Source: Aquicoccus sp. G2-2 (GTDB taxonomy: Bacteria > Pseudomonadota > Alphaproteobacteria > Rhodobacterales > Rhodobacteraceae). From it: a DNA stretch of 64,000 bases. The stretch lies in assembly GCF_034555965.1 (NCBI RefSeq), contig NZ_JAYDCK010000003.1, forward strand, positions 1,922,001-1,986,000. Reading direction: 5' to 3'. The notes beneath the pieces were generated by a model. It saw nothing but the letters and a program-made list of their open reading frames with translations, had not been told where the DNA came from and did not search any database. Made by a program: the position numbers and the translations under genes. Below are positions 56,645 to 64,000 of the stretch, one piece after another (within the stretch, counting starts at the first letter, position 1; each line of letters opens with the position of its first letter).

Positions 56645-58078
56645 TCAGTCGCGCACGGTGCAGAGCTTACCAACCCCGTTAGAGGCGCATTTACCCACCG
56701 CCGCCCCAAAGCCGGCTTTGCCGTTGCCGCTGCGCACCACCACTGCCGCTTTCTGCGGCGCAGGCGCAGCCGTGGGTGCCATTCCGCCGAAGAAACTTCC
56801 GATCGCCGCCATGACACCGCCACCAGTGCTCGCCGCCTCCGCCTGCTCGCTGCGCGGCAAGGCAGGGTCTGCCATAGGCGCACTTGGTGTCTGGGCCTCA
56901 CTTACGCCGCTCAATTCGCGCTTCAACTCTTCGCTCATCTCGCCCTTGTTCTGCGTGCGCTCCGATTTGGGGCGCACTTCGATCATGCTGACGATGCGTT
57001 CAAAATCATGGTCCGAAGGCTTCCCGGCCATCAGGTTGCGCATCTCCTTGCGAAAGGCCGCGTCAATGAGATTTGACAGATCGGGCACCTTGCCGCCGGA
57101 AATATCGGTCTTGCCAGGGGCCAGCGTGCTGAACATGAACGCCGCCGCATCGAGGTTGCGCAGCCGGAACTCCGCCACCCGTGCACGCAGCGTGGCATAT
57201 TTCGCGCGCAAGGCCGTCTGCTCCTCGGCCAGCGCCTCAACATCGGTGCCCTCGGGCATGGTCACGTCATTGCCAACCAACGCCATCGGCGTGCTCAGCA
57301 TGTTGTTAAGCCCGTCCCAGTCAATCGCCGCCAGAATTTCGTTGGTGGTCTTGCTCGATGCGTTGGCGTGAACCGTCACGCCCACTTCCTGCCCGAATCC
57401 CACGGTCCCGACCAGCCTGCGAAAATGCGCGCGCCGGAAGCCGTGCTTGCTGCTTTTCTTCTGCGCCGCCGACATCTTGCGCTTGTTGGCCTCCAGTTCC
57501 ACAAAGCCAACACCGCCGATCACATCATAGCCCTGCATCCCGGTCGTGCCCTTGAATGAGCCACCGACCTGCATCGTAGAGCCGATAATCCCATGAAGTG
57601 ACTTGGTGTCGGGCTTGTTGCGCGCGTCAATGCTGACGAACACCACCTCATCGCCGTGCTCATAGACATAGGAATGCGCGTCCATCTTGCGGGCTTTCGT
57701 CATGGCATCCTTCGATTGCAGGCCCTCGGCCATGGATTTGGCGGTGCCATCGCGCGCAAGATCCTCGAAAAAGGCAGTATCATTATACATGATCGCAGCG
57801 TTGGAGCTTTCCGAATATTTCCGCCGGGTCCAGCCTTCTGGCGCCTCGGGCAGATACTGAATGCCACCCTCGCGCCATGCCGTCTTGCGGGCACGCTCGC
57901 GCTCGGCGGCGCGGGCATCTGCCTTGGCACCAAGGAATCGCGCCTCAAAGGTGCCGACATAATCCGCCGCACTCATCTGACCCAACCCCAGCCCGGCGTG
58001 GACCGATTGCTGCTGATAATCCACACCCAGCCCGACAACCCCGACGACCGCAACAAATCCGATTGCAAAATAATTCAC
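56645..58078 (-). CDS. Uncharacterised membrane-anchored protein
   Basis: 477 aa from GTG 58078, chosen because GGAGG lies 7-9 bases upstream and the protein then opens with a membrane helix (NYFAIGFVAVVGVVGLGV). The rest is predicted outside the cytoplasm: a region about 40-330 with VYEHGDEVVFVSIDARN and GGVGFVELEANKR, then a disordered Ala/Pro-rich stretch (about 400-450) with FFGGMAPTAAPAP and a Cys-containing tail. No family recognised. The neighbouring gene on the same strand (58271-59059) encodes another membrane-anchored protein with an analogous layout, so the two probably work together. A terminator follows. Confidence 0.75.
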   Translation of the reverse strand: MNYFAIGFVAVVGVVGLGVDYQQQSVHAGLGLGQMSAADYVGTFEARFLGAKADARAAERERARKTAWREGGIQYLPEAPEGWTRRKYSESSNAAIMYNDTAFFEDLARDGTAKSMAEGLQSKDAMTKARKMDAHSYVYEHGDEVVFVSIDARNKPDTKSLHGIIGSTMQVGGSFKGTTGMQGYDVIGGVGFVELEANKRKMSAAQKKSSKHGFRRAHFRRLVGTVGFGQEVGVTVHANASSKTTNEILAAIDWDGLNNMLSTPMALVGNDVTMPEGTDVEALAEEQTALRAKYATLRARVAEFRLRNLDAAAFMFSTLAPGKTDISGGKVPDLSNLIDAAFRKEMRNLMAGKPSDHDFERIVSMIEVRPKSERTQNKGEMSEELKRELSGVSEAQTPSAPMADPALPRSEQAEAASTGGGVMAAIGSFFGGMAPTAAPAPQKAAVVVRSGNGKAGFGAAVGKCASNGVGKLCTVRD

Positions 58079-58270
58079 CCTGAAACCTCCGCTCTTGCCT
58101 GCCCAAAATCGCCAGCCGCCCGGAGCGCCGAAACGGTGGCCTTCTGCCTCTGCACGCCCTGCCACCTGTTGGGCAGGGCTATGCCGGATCACTCTGACAA
58201 GAAATTGCGGCGTGAATTTGGAACGACCGGGGCAATCTTGCCCCACCCTCAATAATCGGACATGACTGGT

Positions 58271-59059
58271 TCAGATGTCTGCCTCGGGCACTGGCGAAGC
58301 TTCGGGCCAGGTTTCGGGCCAGTGGTGCAGAACAACACCCGATGTCGCATCCGGGGCAAGCTCCGGGTTGGTCAGCTGCGCAGCCAACGCGGCACCGTCA
58401 ATTCGCGCCAAAAGCCGTTCGACATCCGCCTCGTCTGCGTCGGAAATCACGTCGATCACCAGATCGTCGCCCAGCCGCGCAACAAAACGCTCATAGCCCA
58501 ACAGCCCCGCCTGCCCCACACCGCCGCGGCGATAAAAGGCAATCCCACCGACAATCGCCACCACGTCACCGCGCCGCAGCGCAAGCATTTCCGCTACCGG
58601 GTCAGCCAGACGGGGCACACCGCCCGCCCAATCAGGCGTTTGCACCGGCTCGCGCATCATGCCGATGGCGATGTGCCTGTTATCCTTCACATAAACCGCC
58701 GCCACACCGTCAAGTCCACCACGCGCATAAAGGCCAAACCGCTCTATGTCGCCACCCATTGCAAGGCGTGCATCAAACCCGTTCCCCTGCGCGGCGCGGG
58801 TGATGGTCTCTCCATCCGAGGGCAGATAATGCCGCTTGTGCCAACCCGGCAGCGCGGGCGGCAAAGTGCTGGCCAGCGTCGCGCGGCCAAGCGCATCCTG
58901 CGCCGTCCCGCCAAAAAGCCAAGTCGGCCCGAAACCCGGTATGGCAAGAACACCAATCACGAGAAATTGCAGGGTAAAAACGATCACCGCGACAACCGGC
59001 CACGACACATTGCTCCGCCCGACCGCCATTGGATTGAGAAATGAAAACACCGCAAACAC
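58271..59059 (-). CDS. Uncharacterised single-pass membrane protein
   Basis: 262 aa from GTG 59059; ATG 59029 (MAVGRSNVSW) is the main alternative, and neither has a strong ribosome site. One membrane helix (about 20-45), then a soluble domain with TLPPALPGWHKRHYLPSDGETITRAA and LLARIDGAALAAQL. No family recognised. It is upstream of the 477-aa protein gene on the same strand, 190 bases apart, and both carry a PxGWxRRxY/PGWHKRHY-like segment after the helix, hinting at shared ancestry or a shared partner. Confidence 0.65.
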   Translation of the reverse strand: MFAVFSFLNPMAVGRSNVSWPVVAVIVFTLQFLVIGVLAIPGFGPTWLFGGTAQDALGRATLASTLPPALPGWHKRHYLPSDGETITRAAQGNGFDARLAMGGDIERFGLYARGGLDGVAAVYVKDNRHIAIGMMREPVQTPDWAGGVPRLADPVAEMLALRRGDVVAIVGGIAFYRRGGVGQAGLLGYERFVARLGDDLVIDVISDADEADVERLLARIDGAALAAQLTNPELAPDATSGVVLHHWPETWPEASPVPEADI

Positions 59060-59171
59060 CCACTTTCTTGCTAGACCTGAAAGCAGCTATCGCACGGGCC
59101 AGTGGCCGAACTGCGAATGAAACCGGGCAATTTCCGGGCGCACGCGCCCTAAAACGTTTCGTGAAAACGCT

Positions 59172-60980
59172 TTATTGACCCAAAGCAATCCCCTCACGGC
59201 GCGGGTCGGCCCCGCCGCGCAGGTCGTCGCCAATGGCAATCGCGTGCAGCCCTGAATTCAACCCCCGCACGTTGACACCGTACCCCATCTTTTCCAAAGC
59301 GCCCGAAAGCGCCTGCGCGCTGGTGCCTTGCTCAATCTCGTACGGCCCAAAACGGTTCACCAGATGCGGCATCGCCACCGCCTGTTGCACATCCATGCCC
59401 CAATCGACCCAAGCAATGATTGCCTGCGCGACATAGCCGATAATCCGGCTGCCACCGGGGCTGCCGATTGCCAGCACCGGCTTGCCATTGCGCAGCACAA
59501 TCGTCGGCGCCATCGAAGAACGCGGCCGTTTGCCCGGCTCCACCCGGTTGGCAATCGGCCTGCCATCACGCTGCGAACTAAAGCTGAAATCGGTCAACTG
59601 ATTGTTCAGCAGGAACCCCCGCACCATCAACCGCGAGCCAAAAGCATTTTCCACGCTGCTGGTCAGCACCAACACATTCCCCGCGCTATCGACAATCGAC
59701 AGATGCGAGGTCGACGGCAGCTCAATCGCATCATCATCGGCCTGCAACCCGGCGTGGTCAAACTCCGGCTTGCCCGCTTCCGCGTCCGGCAGCGCCATAT
59801 CCCCCGTCAGCAATTCCGCCCGTTCGGTCAGATAACCGGGTGCCAGCAACCCCTTCATCGGCACCGGCACATAATCACTATCCGCGATGTAACGCGCCCT
59901 GTCAGCAAAGGCGAGCCGACTGGCATCGCCGATCAAACGCCACGCCTGCGGACTCTGCGGCCCAAGCGCGGCAAGGTCGTATTGGTCAAGCACCCCAAGG
60001 ATCATCCCGACGGTCAGCCCGCCAGAGGACGGCGGCCCCATGCCGCACACATCCAACCCGCGATAGGGCGCGCAAACCGGGGCGCGCTCCTTGACCTTAT
60101 AAAGCCCCATGTCGATTTCACTCAACAGGCCGGGGCTTTTCGCGCCCTGTACCTTGGCGACGATGTCCTTGGCAATCTTGCCGCCATAAAACTGGCCCAC
60201 GCCCTGCCCCGCCAACATCCGAAGCGTCTCACCGTAAGCCGGGTTTTTCAGGATATGCCCCTCCGGCACCGGAAAACCGCCGGGCACGAAATAGGCCCGC
60301 GCCTCCGGGTCAACCGAAAGCCGCTGCACATCCGCCGCCACCATCCCGGCCAGCCGCGCCGACACCGGGAAACCCGTCTCCGCCCGCTCAATCGCATCTG
60401 TGAAAAGGCTGGCCCAATTCTTCTTGCCCCAGCGCGCCTGCACCGCGCGCATCAGTTCCGGAATCCCCGGCACACCAACGGCCCGGCCGCCCACCACCGC
60501 ATCGAAAAACCTAAGCGGCTTGCCGTCCTTGTCCTGAAACAGCGTCGGGTTTGCCGCCAAAGGCGCAGTCTCGCGCGCGTCCATGCTGGTCAGTGTGCCG
60601 GTCTTCGCATCATACCAAAGCAGAAACCCGCCACCACCAAGACCCGAGCTTTGCGGCTCCACCAGCCCCAGCATCGCCTGTGCGGCCACCATCGCATCCG
60701 CCGCCGTGCCGCCATCGGCCAACACCTTGGCCCCCGCCTCCACCGCGTAAGGATTTGCCGCCACGATCATCCAATGCTTTGCCGCAACCGGCTTGCCCGC
60801 CGCCTTCGCCGCCTGCGCAGCCTCTGCCGCTTGGGAAAGCGCCTCCGCGCTCAATGCGGTTGCCGGTTCGGGCGCAACGCTGTCGGCCACATCCTGCGCG
60901 CCGGCCCCGGTTGCAAACAACGCCACCGCAAGCACCGCGCCCAGCGTCAGCGCCGCACGCGTCCAAACCACGCCGTCCAT
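59172..60980 (-). CDS. ggt: Gamma-glutamyltransferase
   Basis: 602 aa from ATG 60980, picked because GAGAG lies upstream and the signal peptide (AALTLGAVLAVALFATGAGA) is then N-terminal; in-frame ATGs at 61007 and 61049 are alternatives. Family features: SGLGGGGFLLWYDAKTG, the autoprocessing and catalytic Thr in STSHLSIVD, SSVENAFGSRLMV, GSPGGSRIIGYV. The precursor cleaves itself before that Thr into large and small subunits in the periplasm, where it splits glutathione and other gamma-glutamyl compounds. Confidence 0.94.
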   Translation of the reverse strand: MDGVVWTRAALTLGAVLAVALFATGAGAQDVADSVAPEPATALSAEALSQAAEAAQAAKAAGKPVAAKHWMIVAANPYAVEAGAKVLADGGTAADAMVAAQAMLGLVEPQSSGLGGGGFLLWYDAKTGTLTSMDARETAPLAANPTLFQDKDGKPLRFFDAVVGGRAVGVPGIPELMRAVQARWGKKNWASLFTDAIERAETGFPVSARLAGMVAADVQRLSVDPEARAYFVPGGFPVPEGHILKNPAYGETLRMLAGQGVGQFYGGKIAKDIVAKVQGAKSPGLLSEIDMGLYKVKERAPVCAPYRGLDVCGMGPPSSGGLTVGMILGVLDQYDLAALGPQSPQAWRLIGDASRLAFADRARYIADSDYVPVPMKGLLAPGYLTERAELLTGDMALPDAEAGKPEFDHAGLQADDDAIELPSTSHLSIVDSAGNVLVLTSSVENAFGSRLMVRGFLLNNQLTDFSFSSQRDGRPIANRVEPGKRPRSSMAPTIVLRNGKPVLAIGSPGGSRIIGYVAQAIIAWVDWGMDVQQAVAMPHLVNRFGPYEIEQGTSAQALSGALEKMGYGVNVRGLNSGLHAIAIGDDLRGGADPRREGIALGQ

Positions 60981-61276
60981 CTTCTCTCTCAGGCCCAGCC
61001 TTGCCATGCGCCCATATCCCGTATCACCCATCCCAAAACATTCCCGCATTTGCTCCGAAACAGACTAAACGCGCAAACGTGGTTTTCTATTGACCGTCTT
61101 GCACGTTTCGCCAAAAATTCGGTGACTCAGGTTCATGGCAAGCCGCACAACTCAATGATGCGCAAAAAAACGGCATCTTTGCAATTCACTGATTTGCCCG
61201 GCCGCGAACGCAAGGTTAACCTTAACGCTTGGTAAATCGGTGTCGAATTTGCGCCATACGCATTGCAGACGGGGTA

Positions 61277-61324
61277 GCAGCCGGGGTGCAGACAGCCGGT
61301 TTTCACAGTGCGCTGCCATTAACC
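61277..61324 (+). repeat. Dispersed intergenic repeat, copy 2
   Basis: The first 30 bases are identical to 11887-11916, and the following 18 bases are similar, ending in TTAACC. It lies just beyond the 3' end of the minus-strand 2-hydroxyacid dehydrogenase gene, the same position relative to a gene as copy 1. The rest of the 61050-61331 interval holds no convincing gene. Confidence 0.75.
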
Positions 61325-61331
61325 TTTCGGC

Positions 61332-62318
61332 TCACAACATCGCCGGAACCACCAGATCGGGCGGGCGGTGGCCGTCTTCAAAGGTCTTGATATTGATAAT
61401 TACCTTCTCGCCCATCTCCACCCGGCCATCCAACGTCGCGCTGCCCATATGCGGGCTTAAGACCACGTTCGGCAGGGTTTTCAACAGCGGGTTGACCTCT
61501 GCGCCATGCTCGAAAACATCAAGCCCGGCACCACCGATATCACCCGCCTCCAGCCGCCGCACAAGCGCGTTCTCGTCAATCACCTCGCCACGTGACGTAT
61601 TCACGATCACTGCGCTTTTCTTAAGTAATTTCAATCGTCTGGCGTTTAGAAGGTGAAAGGTGCTCGGGGTGTGTGGACAGTTTATACTAATCACATCCAT
61701 ACGCGCGATCATCTGATCAAGGCTCTCCCAATAGCTCGCCTCGAACTCCGCTTCGACCTCTTCACGTAAACGCCGCCGGTTGTGATAATGGATCTGCATC
61801 CCGAACGCTTTGGCCCGTCGTGCCACCGCCTGCCCGATCCGCCCCATGCCCAAGATTCCCAACCGCTTGCCATGCACCCGCGTCCCCAAAAGCGCGGTCG
61901 GCGCCCAGCCGGTCCATTCCCCGGTCTGCATCCGCTGCAACCCCTCAGGTATCCGCCGCGTCACCGCCAACATCAACGCCAGCGCCATGTCCGCCGTATC
62001 CTCCGTCACCACGCCGGGCGTGTTGGCCACCAGAACCCCCCGCTGACGCGCGCCTTCCACATCTATATGGTCAACACCAGCGCCATAATTTGCAATAAGT
62101 TTCAACCTGTTGCCAGATCTCGCCAGAAGCCGTGCATCAATTTCATCAGTGATCGTGGGCACCAGAACATCTGCCGTTTTCAGCGCCTCGGTAAGCTCTG
62201 CACGGCTCATCGGAGCATTGCTTTCGCGCAACGATACATCGAAAAGCTCCCGCATCCGCGTCTCCACGATTTCGGGCAAGCGTCGCGTAACGACAACACT
62301 CAGGCGTTTCGTGGGCAT
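61332..62318 (-). CDS. D-2-hydroxyacid dehydrogenase (glyoxylate reductase-like)
   Basis: 328 aa with GGAGGAG seven bases ahead of ATG 62318. NAD-binding GILGMGRIGQAVARRA, then catalytic Arg (NTSRGEVID), Glu (DVFEHGAEVNPLL area) and His (LSPHMGSAT). The sequence resembles glyoxylate/hydroxypyruvate reductases and related 2-ketoacid reductases; the exact substrate is uncertain. A single gene, divergent from the SH3 protein gene. Confidence 0.9.
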   Translation of the reverse strand: MPTKRLSVVVTRRLPEIVETRMRELFDVSLRESNAPMSRAELTEALKTADVLVPTITDEIDARLLARSGNRLKLIANYGAGVDHIDVEGARQRGVLVANTPGVVTEDTADMALALMLAVTRRIPEGLQRMQTGEWTGWAPTALLGTRVHGKRLGILGMGRIGQAVARRAKAFGMQIHYHNRRRLREEVEAEFEASYWESLDQMIARMDVISINCPHTPSTFHLLNARRLKLLKKSAVIVNTSRGEVIDENALVRRLEAGDIGGAGLDVFEHGAEVNPLLKTLPNVVLSPHMGSATLDGRVEMGEKVIINIKTFEDGHRPPDLVVPAML

Positions 62319-62430
62319 ACGTGGTCTCCTCCGTCTTCCATCCGGTGCGCGTTACTGGCAAACTGACGGATAGTCAGCCGAGGCACAAGAACCTCGTGCG
62401 ATTTCCTTGTGGCAGAGCGGACAGCGGCAG

Positions 62431-62922
62431 ATGCGGCGCTTATTCCTTGTGATTCTTTTTGCCGTCTTTGCGGCCAACCCCGCCTTGGCGGTCGAACGCG
62501 GCACGGTCACCAACCTGCCGATCCCGCGCTTTGTCTCGATCAAGACCGACAAATGCAACGTCCGCCGCGGCCCATCTCTAACACACCGGATTGACTGGGT
62601 TTTTCAACGCAAGGGGATGCCCGTTGAGGTGACGGCAGAATATGGTCACTGGCGCCGTGTCCGCGACCGCGACGGCGCCGGCGGCTGGGTGCATTACTCG
62701 CTTCTGTCTGGCGTGCGGCATGTCATTGTCGAAAAGGACTTGCTCAAACTACACCTCGGCCCCAGCGCCGAAACACCAATTGATGCCGAACTGGAACAAG
62801 GCGTGATCGCCCGGCTTGGCAGTTGTAAACCCGATTGGTGCCAACTCACCGCAGGCGGTTATTCCGGCTGGGCACCAAAATCCGCATTCTGGGGCGTGAA
62901 AGCCAACGAAATCCGCGATTGA
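62431..62922 (+). CDS. Exported bacterial SH3-domain protein
   Basis: 163 aa from ATG 62431 with a signal peptide (LFLVILFAVFAANPALA). Two SH3-like units (DKCNVRRGPSLTHRIDWVFQRKGMPVEVTAEYGHWRRVRD and KLHLGPSAETPIDAELEQGVIARLGSCKPDWCQLTAGGYSGWAP, in parts), matching SH3_4 (DUF1058) proteins. Such domains bind peptidoglycan or other wall components in the periplasm. No operon partner is evident. Confidence 0.87.
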   Translation: MRRLFLVILFAVFAANPALAVERGTVTNLPIPRFVSIKTDKCNVRRGPSLTHRIDWVFQRKGMPVEVTAEYGHWRRVRDRDGAGGWVHYSLLSGVRHVIVEKDLLKLHLGPSAETPIDAELEQGVIARLGSCKPDWCQLTAGGYSGWAPKSAFWGVKANEIRD

Positions 62923-62981
62923 GCCGGGCGCGCCGTGCGGCTAAGTTCAGCCCCATAGCTCAAAACAGAATGCATTTTCCA

Positions 62982-64000
62982 ATGAAAACACTTCTTCTCG
63001 CCTGCTTCATGGCACTCAGCCTTCTTTCCACTCCAGCCCCGGTCTGCGCCCAAGCCACCGATCAGCCCTCGGGCACAATCGACGTTGACGACAGCGCCAC
63101 CAAAGACGCCGCCATCGCCGTGCGCATCCGTGATATTCTCAATGAGCTCGGCGGCTACGGCGATGTCACCGTCACCGTCTCATCGGGCATCGTTACGATG
63201 CGCGGCACCACGCTGGATAACACCAAGGCCACCCGGCTCAACGAAATTGCAGGGCGCGTTCAAGGGGTTGTCGCCATTGAGAACCACGTGACCGAAACAA
63301 CGGACGTTGTCCAACGCCTCAACCCGGCGCTGCAACGCTTCCGCGCCCGGATGCTCCAGCTATTTGCCTATCTGCCGCTGCTCGCCGTCGCGGTCTTGGG
63401 CTTCGCCCTAGTCACCTTCGCGGGCTTTTTCCTCGCGCGACGCCGCCAACCCTGGAACCGGCTCGCGCCAAACGCCTTCATTGCCGATATTTACCGGCAA
63501 ATAACCCGCCTCGCCGCACTGATCGCCGGTCTGGTTGTCGCCCTCGATATCCTCGGTGCGACGGCACTTCTGGGCACCATCCTTGGCGCCGCCGGTATCA
63601 TTGGCCTCGCGATCGGCTTCGCGGTAAAAGACACCGTTGAGAATTTCATCGCCTCGATCATGCTCTCAATTCGTCAACCATTCCGGCCCAATGATTCAAT
63701 CGAGATCAACGGTGACGAAGGCAAGGTTATCCGCCTGACCTCGCGTGCCACCATCCTGCTCAACTGGGATGGCAACCACATCCGCATTCCCAATTCGACC
63801 GTATTCAAAAGCCGCATCCTGAACTACTCACGCAACCCTGAGCGGCGCTTCAAGTTTCAGATCTCCGTCGGCTACAGCACCGATCTTGCCTTTGCGCTAA
63901 AGCTGGCGCACGACACCGTGGAGGCGCTGCCGTTCGTGATCGATACCCCGGCAGTCAATTCCTGGATTGTCGAACTGGGCGGTAGTGACATCACCATTTG
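62982..64000 (+). CDS. BON-domain MscS family mechanosensitive channel (3' end outside window)
   Basis: Runs from ATG 62982 to the window end without a stop (339 codons visible). Signal peptide (cleavage near VCAQA at about 23), a periplasmic BON domain (about 43-103, VTVTVSSGIVTMRGTTLDN), three membrane helices (about 128-151, 170-190, 195-215) and the MscS pore helix and beta domain (GAAGIIGLAIGFAVKDTVENFIASIMLSIRQPF, in parts; NWDGNHIRIPNS). MscS channels open under membrane tension during osmotic downshock; the BON domain should tie this one to the outer envelope or lipid. Confidence 0.9.
   Translation, partial: MKTLLLACFMALSLLSTPAPVCAQATDQPSGTIDVDDSATKDAAIAVRIRDILNELGGYGDVTVTVSSGIVTMRGTTLDNTKATRLNEIAGRVQGVVAIENHVTETTDVVQRLNPALQRFRARMLQLFAYLPLLAVAVLGFALVTFAGFFLARRRQPWNRLAPNAFIADIYRQITRLAALIAGLVVALDILGATALLGTILGAAGIIGLAIGFAVKDTVENFIASIMLSIRQPFRPNDSIEINGDEGKVIRLTSRATILLNWDGNHIRIPNSTVFKSRILNYSRNPERRFKFQISVGYSTDLAFALKLAHDTVEALPFVIDTPAVNSWIVELGGSDITI

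Noticed and set aside
59328..61235. 635-codon open frame on the plus strand opposite gamma-glutamyltransferase
   Set aside because: Antisense shadow: low-complexity His/Arg/Pro-rich translation without motifs, opposite a clear enzyme gene.
1..64000. CRISPR arrays, insertion sequences, rRNA operons
   Set aside because: None seen: no regularly spaced direct repeats, no transposase genes or terminal inverted repeats around one, and no rRNA sequence recognised.

Overview
The window looks like chromosomal backbone of an alphaproteobacterium of the Rhodobacterales (Roseobacter/Rhodobacter group). Evidence: high G+C (spot counts near 65-70% in backbone genes); several small families typical of that group (DUF6476, DUF6324, DUF6173, DUF6356, MmcB, aa3 oxidase subunit IV); an RpoH-type sigma factor; and a tRNA-His with the alphaproteobacterial A73/no G-1 arrangement.

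Layout. 1-3.1 kb: end of one TadE-like gene, then a vWA/TadG-like and two TadE-like genes (Tad pilus/surface assembly). 3.3-5.2 kb: a lower-GC pair, an RsbQ-like alpha/beta hydrolase and a PAS histidine kinase. 5.4-8.8 kb: a 3-hydroxyisobutyrate-dehydrogenase-like enzyme, a SulP transporter without STAS, and a pirin. 9.0-11.6 kb: one large low-GC accessory gene, an AlbA_2/NB-ARC/TPR STAND NTPase that is the best candidate for an uncharacterised (probably anti-phage) system. 11.9-26.5 kb: housekeeping genes (TetR, RarA, DegP/Q-like protease, RpoH, RluD, tRNA-His, MmcB, IspE, a TPR protein, ETF-QO, GreA) plus a structured ncRNA candidate. 26.6-30.7 kb: molybdenum-cofactor operon fdhD-mobA-mobB-moeA, with moeA fused to an extra N-terminal domain. 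30.8-34.1 kb: AzlCD, a lipoprotein, cytochrome oxidase subunit IV, and an Lrp regulator with palindromic operators. 34.2-44.8 kb: MBL hydrolase, acyl-CoA dehydrogenase, Sua5, YqgE, DsbD-N protein, MATE pump, DNA polymerase III alpha. 45.2-50.1 kb: complete BMP-type ABC importer operon. 50.3-53.9 kb: aldo/keto reductase, FAD oxidoreductase, DUF938 methyltransferase, GH25 lysozyme. 54-64 kb: dimethylglycine/sarcosine-dehydrogenase-like enzyme, two proteins of unknown function, gamma-glutamyltransferase, a 2-hydroxyacid dehydrogenase, an SH3 protein and a BON-MscS channel cut by the window end.

Important caution: nine genes carry ten reading-frame breaks, each repaired by adding one G or C to a G/C run (HIBADH-like twice, DUF6476, ispE, moeA, fdhD, azlC, dnaE, a BMP permease, the DMGDH-like gene). 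tRNA-His also lacks one T-stem base. As dnaE and ispE are essential, these look like homopolymer undercalls rather than pseudogenes. I annotate such genes across their full span and note the break.
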